Assembly (NCBI GenBank): GCA_030159075.1 | Contig: BROG01000073.1 | Coordinates: 752,001-816,000, forward strand | From: Atrina japonica | Taxonomy: Eukaryota > Mollusca > Bivalvia > Pterioida > Pinnidae | Direction of reading: 5' to 3' | Length of the DNA: 64,000 bases | Program-made: the position numbers and the translations under genes | Notes under the pieces: generated by a model | What the model saw: only the letters and a program-made list of their open reading frames with translations | Databases searched by the model: none | Told to the model about the DNA's origin: nothing | Shown: one piece after another, positions 24,701-33,700 of the stretch | Layout of the letters: every line of letters starts with the position of its first letter | How positions within the stretch are numbered: the first letter of the stretch is position 1

Positions 24701-27700
24701 CCACACGAGTTACGTTTGACATAGAAGTAAGAGTGGTTTTATGGACATGCTGGTATTTATGTAGTAAGTATATAACATGATACCACACAAGTTATGTTTG
24801 ACATAGAAGTAAGAGTGGTTTTATAGACATGCTGGTATTTATGTAGTAAGTATATAACATGATACCACACAAGTTACGTTTGACATAGAAGTAAGAGTGG
24901 TTTTATAGACATGCTGGTATTTATGTAGTAAGTATATAACATGATACCACACAAGTTACGTTTGACATAGAAGTAAGAGTGGTTTTATAGACATGCTGGT
25001 ATTTATGTAGTAAGTACATGTAATTCTTAATCTATTTATGCTAATAATAGTGTGGTCCTTTACATTTCATGAATAAATGTGTCAAGAAGTTGTGGTGTTA
25101 AAGTGAAATTGATATCTGTGTTGATTAAGACTAGCACATTGAAGAGTTCACAGAGTTTTGATGAAGTTCCTCAATAGAATGATCATTGAAAAAACAAAAA
25201 CAAAATTACTAGTCAAAGTAATATAGAAAAACTGATAATATGTCAATGATCAATAAACTATGATGCAACATATAAGGAGTGATGAAATGAAAAGAAATAA
25301 GATAATGTGTTAGCAATAAATGATACAGCAAGTGACTACATTAACATCCTGTGATCCGTTCTGTTACAAAGAACAGGTGTTGATTGTATACCGGACTTAC
25401 GTAATAACAATGGCTAAATCTTATCATGGCTTTCACCATTTTGCTTTGAGGCTAGCAGTTCTATTGTTAATAGTGGTCATTATTATATATTTTATAAAGA
25501 TATAAATAAAATGCTTGAGAGTAAAAGTTATACAAGGAACTAGATATTGTTGTGTTGTATGACAGTTGTGACAAATTATCTGACCATTTAGAAAGAATAA
25601 TTTTGACTTACCTGAGAGTAAAACAATAAAATGTGTAATGTGTGATAAGCTCAAGCCATATTACATATAACAAAATCATTCTTGATCTCTATCAAAGTTC
25701 AATTAACCCATGTTGTAACAAGTAAAGAATTTTAAAATATTATGATATTAGTCAGTTTGATTTTATGTTATGATATTTGATATAAATATTTTCAGTGCAT
25801 TGAAAACTCTTCCCATTCAAACTGTGCTGTGTGTTTGGAAGATCTACATACCTCTCGCATTGCTGCACATATCCCACCATGTGGCCATCTTATTCACTAG
25901 TAAGTACTGATACATATCTACAAGCTATCACTCTGCAAATCGGAAGACTTGTCTGTAAATCTAAAAAATCTGTCTGTAAATCTGAAGACTTCTCTGTAAA
26001 TCTAACGTCTTGTCTGTAAATCTAAAGTCTTGTCTGTAAATCTGAAGACTTGTCTGTAAATCTAAAGTCTTGTCTGTAAATCTAAAGTCTTGTCTGTAAA
26101 TCTGAAGTCTTGTCTGTAAATCTGAAGACTTGTCTGTAAATCTAAAGTCTTGTCTGTAAATCTAAAGTCTTGTCTGTAAATCTGAAGACTTGTCTGTAAA
26201 TCTAAAGACTTGTCTGTAAATCTGAAGTCTTGTCTGTAAATCTGAAGACTTTTCTGTAAATCTGAAGTCTTGTCTGTAAATCTGAAGACTTATCTGTAAA
26301 TCTGAAGTCTTGTCTGTAAATCTAAAAAATCTGTCTGTAAATCTGAAGACTTCTCTGTAAATCTGAAGTCATGTCTGTAAATCTAAAGTCATGTCTGTAA
26401 ATCTAAAGACTTGTCTGTAAATCTGAAGGCTTGTCTGTAAATCTAAAGTCTTGTCTGTAAATCTAAAGTCTTTTCTGTAAATCTAAAGTCTTGTCTGTAA
26501 ATCCTAAGTCATGTCTGTAAATCTAAAGTCTTGTCTGTAAATCTAAAGACTTGTCGGTAAATCTTAAGTCTTGTCTATAAATCTAAAGTCTAATCTAAAG
26601 TCTTGTCTATAAATCTAAAGTCTTGCCTGTAAATCTAATACATGTATCTTGCCTGTAAATCTAATACATTTATCTTGTCTGTAAATCTAAAGACTTGTCT
26701 GTAAATCTAAAGTCTTGTCTGTAAATCTGAAGACTTGTCTGTAAATCTAAAGTCTTGCCTGTAAATCTAATATATGTATCTTGCCTGTAAATCTAATACA
26801 TGTATCTTGTCTGTAAATCTAATGTATTGTCTATAAATCTTAAGTCTTGTCTGTAAATCTAATACATGTATATTGTCTGTAAATCTAAAGACTTATCTGT
26901 AAATCTAAAGACTTGTCTGTAAATCTAAAGACTTGTCTTTAAATCTTAAGTCATGTCTGGAAATCTAAAGTCTTTTCTGTAAATCTAAAGTCTTGCCTGT
27001 GTAAATCTAAAGTATTGTCCATGTAAATCTTGAGTCTTTTCTGTAAATCTAAAGTCTTGTGTTTAAATCAGAAGTCTTGTCTGTAAATCAAAAGTCTCAT
27101 CTGTAAATCTAAAGTCATGTCTGTAAATCTAAAGTCTCATCTGTAAATCTTAAGTCTTGTCTGTAAATCTAAAGTCTCATCTGTAAATCTTAAGTCTTGT
27201 CTGTAAATCTAAAGTCTCATCTGTAAATCTAAAGTCTTGTCTGTAAATCAGAAGTCTTGGCTGTGTAAATCTAAAGTCTCATCTGTAAATCTTAAGTCTT
27301 GTCTGTAAATCAGAAGTCTTGGCTGTGTAAATCTAAAGTCTCATCTGTAAATCTAAAGTCTTGTCTGTAAATCAGAAGTCTTGGCTGTGTAAATCTAAAG
27401 TCTTGTCTATAAATCTAAAGTCATGTCTGTAAATCTAAAGTCATGTCTGTAAATCTGAATTCTTGTCTGTAAATCTAAAGTCTTGTCTGTAAATATAAAG
27501 TCATGTCTGTAAATCTAAAGTCTTGTCTGTAAATCTGAAGTCATGTCTGTAAATCTAAAGTATTGTCTGTAAATATAAAGTCAAGTTTGGAAATCTAAAG
27601 TCTTGTCTGTAAATCTAAGGTTTTGTCTGTTTACAAATCTTCTGAATGTAAATCATGTAAGTGAAAGTGAATGTGAGAGTGCCATTCATCACCACAGTGG

Positions 27701-30700
27701 TAATGGTAAAATATTTGCATCACAACTAGAAAGTCCAAGGTTTCATTTCTGGTCTGAATCATGCCTCAGCCTAGTGTTCAACAGAAAGTATAATCCGCAT
27801 CAAAACTAAATCTCATTTAGCATTTGGACAAAACTTAAAACCAAGGTTCCGTGTTACTGTAGGTCTGATATATCGGTATACAAAATGGAAGCCATGGTCA
27901 TTTTGAATATACTTAAAATAAAAAAAACCTTGTCACTGTAAAATTTAAAATGTTGGAGAATTATCAGGGAATTGGCAAATTGGTCAGTGATTAAATGAAA
28001 CCAGCCTTACTGAATTGCAATTAGATTTATAAAATTGAATGACCACATTTGTGAATGAAAAATGATCAGTAAATGTGTGAAATGAATGGCTTTAGGGCAA
28101 GAGGTCAATGAAACAAGGTCAGTGAAAATCACAGTTTGGTCAGAGTAAAGTTAGAGATTTTGTTTTATCCCTCATTGTTGTACACACCTGCAATATGTCA
28201 TTGGTGTACACATCTGTAACATGTCATTGATGTACATGCCTGTAATATGTGATTGATGTACACACCTGTAATATGTCATTTATATTGACATACACACCTG
28301 TAACATGCCTTTGATGTACACACCTGTAACATGTCTTTGATGTACACACCTGTAACATTTCATTGGTTTACTTGAGAAAAGTAGGTGGTCTTTACCCGGG
28401 TAACCGGGGTTTCTCCCCCACCAATAAAAACTGGACGCCATCATATGACTGAAAGATTGTTGAGTATGGCGTAAAACAAAAAATCATATCAAATCAACAT
28501 GTCAATGATGTACACACCTGTAACATTTCATTGGTTTACTTGAGAAAAGTAGGTGGTCTTTACCCGGGTAACCGGGGTTTCTCCCCCACCAATAAAAACT
28601 GGACGCCATCATATGACTGAAAGATTGTTGAGTATGGCGTAAAACAAAAAATCAAATCAAATCAACATGTCATTGATGTACACACCTGTAACATTTCATT
28701 GATGTACACACCTGTAACATTTCATTGATGTACACACATGTAACATGTCTTTGATGTACACACCTGTAACATTTCATTGATGTACACACCTGTAACATGT
28801 CATTGATGTACCTACCTGTAACATGTCATTGATGTACACACCTGTAACACGTCATTAATGTATACACCTGTAACATGTCATTGATATACCCACCTGTAAA
28901 ATGTCATTAATGTACACATCTGTAACATGTCATTAATGTACACATCTGTAACATGTCATTGATATATCACCTGTAACATGTCATTGATATACACACCTGT
29001 AAAATGTCATTAATGTACACACCTGTAACATGTCATTAATGTACACATCTGTAACATGTCATTGATATACCACCTGTAACATGTCATTGATATACATATT
29101 TGTAACATGTCTGATGTACATACCAGTAACATGTCAATTTGTACACACCTGTAAAATGTCATTGGTGTTCAAACCTGTAACTTGTCATTGATGTATACAC
29201 CTGTAAAATGTCATTGATGTACACACCTGTAACATGTCATTGATGTTCACATCTGTAACATGTCTTTGACATCTCATTGATATATCTTGTTTCATTCCAG
29301 TTCATGCTTTAAAGATATGATCAAAACAGGGTAAGTTGATTCACAAAATCATTTTACTGCACTCTACCTATAGATGGAGATTTTCTATTCAGTTTAGAAT
29401 GTATTGGTAATTTAAGATGGTTATAAGATGCAGGAGTTGTAATTATAGATAAAATCTGTCCTCATTTAAGGAAACTGTAAGGGTTTTTCTAGATACTCAC
29501 AGATTAGGAACTGCAAATAATTCAACATAAATGAAGTTCTTGAGTAACCCCCCACAACCATTTCTGTTATTGGCTATATATTATTCTATTATCTTTAATA
29601 CATTAAAGTTAAAATTACATAGCAAAATGACAGAAAACTGAAGATACACTATTTAATCAGTGTGAAGGAAATTCTCCAGTAATCCCTGTAGAGATCCTTT
29701 ATTCCTTTAAACAGTGCTCCATGTAGCTTTTAGAGCACTTGGGTACAGCACTCACCACTTCCCAATTACAGTGCATATTTTTACCCACTCAATTTCTGTC
29801 AAGTGGGTAATTTCATAATATCAATTTATAGATTTTTTATGGGTTGTTATGTAACATTGAAAATTAAAATTTTCAATTCTTGTTTCCGCAAGTTGAAAAA
29901 AATGTAATAACAACCTATTATGGTTTACTTCGACTTTTCATGGAGGGCTATCCTGTTAGCAGTGAAGAGGCTGCATTCACACTTCCTGTAAAACATATTC
30001 CAACTCAAAATTCATTTTTTTATAGAAAAGTGAAATACTTTGGTGTAAATGAAATTAAATCTAGTTTGAATAATCAGTAAATAAAATATTGCATAGTTCT
30101 ACTTTCTTCTGTATTCTGAAATTATACAATACTCTTTGTGCTAGTTTCAACACAATGTAATTGATCTATTTAGTTATATCAAATCTCCACTAAATATAGA
30201 TTCTAGTCACCTTGTGGTTGTAACATAGAAACCGAACAAACAGCACCATTACTCCTACATTCTTCATATTGATATTGGTAGCTACAAGATTACAGTGATG
30301 TAAATCAATAGAAATCATTACATATCGCTGATACCAACATGAAGCTAAACATTGAATATTACAATTTTCAATTCTTTTTCCGTGATTTGGAAAAATCAAC
30401 ATCTCCGATGTTTACACAGCAATTATCACACCTTTCGAAGTTAATTACATTTAGATTGGGGTGTATAAATATAAACTATGTATCATCGATCTGTTTATAT
30501 TGGATTACAAACAGAAATGATGTCCTCAACAAAAAGCAGAGCTATATCCTTTGCTGAAAGTGTTGATCAGTGATGTTATAAGCGAAATTATTAGTTGATC
30601 ATTTTGCTACATTGCCACTTTAGGCCGAAATTATGTTATCAAAAAATGATTTTTTTTAAAAATATACATTGGGTAAACTCAAACATTAGGTAAACTCTCA

Positions 30701-33700
30701 TTTATATCCATACAATTAATTATAATATCAGAAGTCTAATACTCTGAAAGTATGAAACAGTACTATTATGGTCATTAGACAGGTTCAGTACTCTTCTGCA
30801 GGTGTAAACGGCTATATAAACTAACGTGAACCGGTAAAATCAAATGATTCAGTGTCCCTGTCACATAATAGTCAGACATTTTGAATTGGGCTGCATACAT
30901 CGTCTATTTGGCCAAGAAATTGACATGATGATGATGAAGAGTGCTCCGATCATCTCCTTCAGCAATATCATTAATGTGCAATTTCTTTCCCATCTCCGCA
31001 TTGACAGTCTCTAGCCAGGTTGGCGGTATCTTGTAAATAAATATCTGTCAAATTCAACATTAATGACTGCTCCCTCATAAAATGTCACTTACACCACCAA
31101 AAATTCAAGCGTGTTTGCCATGAATGTGAGTTATCTCCCATTAATCACAAGCGGTGTAACGGGCATATATCATTTTTCATCTATGATTTGGTATTGTATA
31201 CTTCTAGAGTAAAAGACTTCTGATAATATTAATTAATATGAGATAGAGAACATCTTTTGATTGTTTATTTAGTCTAGGTAGAGTACCTGGGTAACAGAAT
31301 TGAAAGCAAAGGGTTGTTTACCTTTGATGTTACAAGCCCTTAGTTAAGGCCTAATTTGCCTAACACAGTAAGGGTTCATGTCCAACCATACAATTCATGT
31401 ATCTTGGTTTTTTTATTATTATTATCATTTAACCTTGAAAATTAATATAATTTGTTTCAAGTTACAGCCAATTTTTATTATGAAAATTTTATTTTATCTG
31501 GTCCCAATGTCATGTACATTGTAAATTTTAAGTGTACTGGGTGGGTGTAAATACAAAATTTACATACCCACCCATTATATTAAAAATTTACAACATGACA
31601 CCAGGATTTATTAACAAAATATTTTTAGAGTCAAAATATAATTATATGTCAGTAAATTGATATAGCAGATGTGTTAGTTCAATTTAGTCCTATATTTTTA
31701 TCTACAATAAACACTGGTTAATAAATACTACAAGTTGAGTTAGATGTACTAGGCAATAAAGATGTGGTTGCTAACTTTGCAAGAACAATCATTTCCCCAT
31801 TTGACTTTCCACTTCAAGTTCCTGTCATGTACTGAAGTCATGACTCCATCTAATCAAACTGTTGAGTATACTGCAGTAGTCTCCAGGCTATACTATATCA
31901 GTGTTTGGTTTAAATCTAAGTACATGTAGGTTCCATAAATGCTTATATGTTTTATTTTGATATAATTGTTATCACACGACAAGGCAATAGACAATATTGT
32001 TATACAAAGAGGTCGGTATAACTAAAATGATCACTAAGTTATAAAAAAAAAGTCAGTATGACTAAAATGATCACTAAGTTATATAAAGAGGTCGGTATGA
32101 CTAAAATGATCATTAAATTATACAAAGAGGTCGGTATGACTAAAATGATCACTAAGTTATACAAAGAGAGGTCAGTATGACTAAAATGATCATTAAGTTA
32201 TACAAAGAAGTCGGTATGACTAAAATGATCACTAAGTTATACAAAGAGGTCGGTATGACTTAAATGATCACTAAGTTATACAAAGAGGGAGGTATGACTA
32301 AAATGATCACTAAGTTATACAAAGAGGTCGGTATGACTTAAATGATCACTAAGTTATACAAAGAGGGAGGTATGACTAAAATGATCACTAAGTTATACAA
32401 AGAGGTCGGTATGACTAAAATGATCACTAAGTTATACAAAGAGGTCAGTATGACTAAAATGATCATTAAGTTATACAAAGAAGTCGGTTTGACTAAAATG
32501 ATCACTAAGTTATACAAAGAGGTCAGTATGACTTAAATGATCACTAAGTTATACAAAAAAAGTCAGTATGACTAAAATGATCTCTAAGTTATACAAAGAA
32601 GTTGGAATGACTAAAATGATCACTAAGTCATATAAAAAAGTTGGTATGACTAAAATGGTCAAGTTATGTAAAGAAGTCGGTATGACTAAAATGATCACCA
32701 AGTTATACAAAGAGGTCGGTATGACTAAAATGATCACCAAGTTATGTAAAGAAGTTGGTATGACTAAAATGATCATCAAGTTATACAAAGAAGTCGGTAT
32801 GACTAAAATGATAGCTAAATTATACAAAGAAGTCGGTATGACTAAAATAATCACTAAGTTATACAAGGAGGTCGGTATGACTAAAATGATCATTAATTTA
32901 TATAAGGAAGTCAGTATGACTAAAATGATCACTAAGTTATACAAAGAAGTCAGTATTGGTTAAATAATCAGTGAGGTAATATCCAGGGTTGTCTGAATAT
33001 TTCAAGTTCTGTATCCTTATTTTGATTCATCACTTCAATTTGTTTTCAGAAATTATGCTTGTCCAATTTGTGGAGAGTCAATGGTGGATATGACAAACAT
33101 TTGGCAACATGTTGATGAGGAAGTGGCAAATTGCCAAATGCCAGAGGAGTACAAAGATTTCTATGTTCAAATACTGTGTAGAGATTGCCATCAGGTAGGC
33201 CATTTTGTGTCAGAATGTCATTCACATAATTATCCAAGGATTAGATATATTCTAAATGATTTGCTGATTAGTTGCTATTGGTACTTCAACTTTTTATATT
33301 TGATATTAATCAGATAAGAGTTGTGTAAAACAATCATAGAAACTAATGACTTTGTGACCTTGACGTTGACTTATATTTCCCAAGTTAATCTAGAGACGTA
33401 AATTGCAATTACTTTTTGCAGCAATATTTTTCTGTTGATACTGAAATATTTACTATAAGCTAGATCATAATCATTGCACTATTCTAAATATCTTCATGAT
33501 ATCACTGATGGTTGTCAAGTCAGTCTTTTACTAACATAACCTGTCTTATTTAATAATCAAACAGTCTTTATAAGTCATTCAGATTTCGCCTAAAATGTCA
33601 AATATCCATTGGAATTAAATGATAGTATTAGCAATCTAAATAACAGCTTACTTAGTCAGAAAATGCCAACTGGTACAAATACAAATGATACTTTTGGACT

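Larger units (their letters stand above)
28175..29285 (+). repeat. 26-bp satellite array with two embedded SINE tails (RCHY1 intron 5)
   Basis: The unit contains GATGTACACACCTGTAACAT followed by a TTCATT or GTCATT variant. About 32 units. The array ends about 20 nt before the acceptor of the 30-nt exon 6. Confidence 0.95.

Noticed and set aside
25920..29285. CRISPR-like appearance of regularly spaced repeats
   Set aside because: Units are head-to-tail tandem satellites without unique spacers, in a eukaryotic intron.
32342..32963. Long open frames with 13-residue repeats on both strands (131 aa each)
   Set aside because: The 39-bp satellite unit lacks stops in several frames, so both strands are open at once; the array is intronic and no start context or homology supports a protein.
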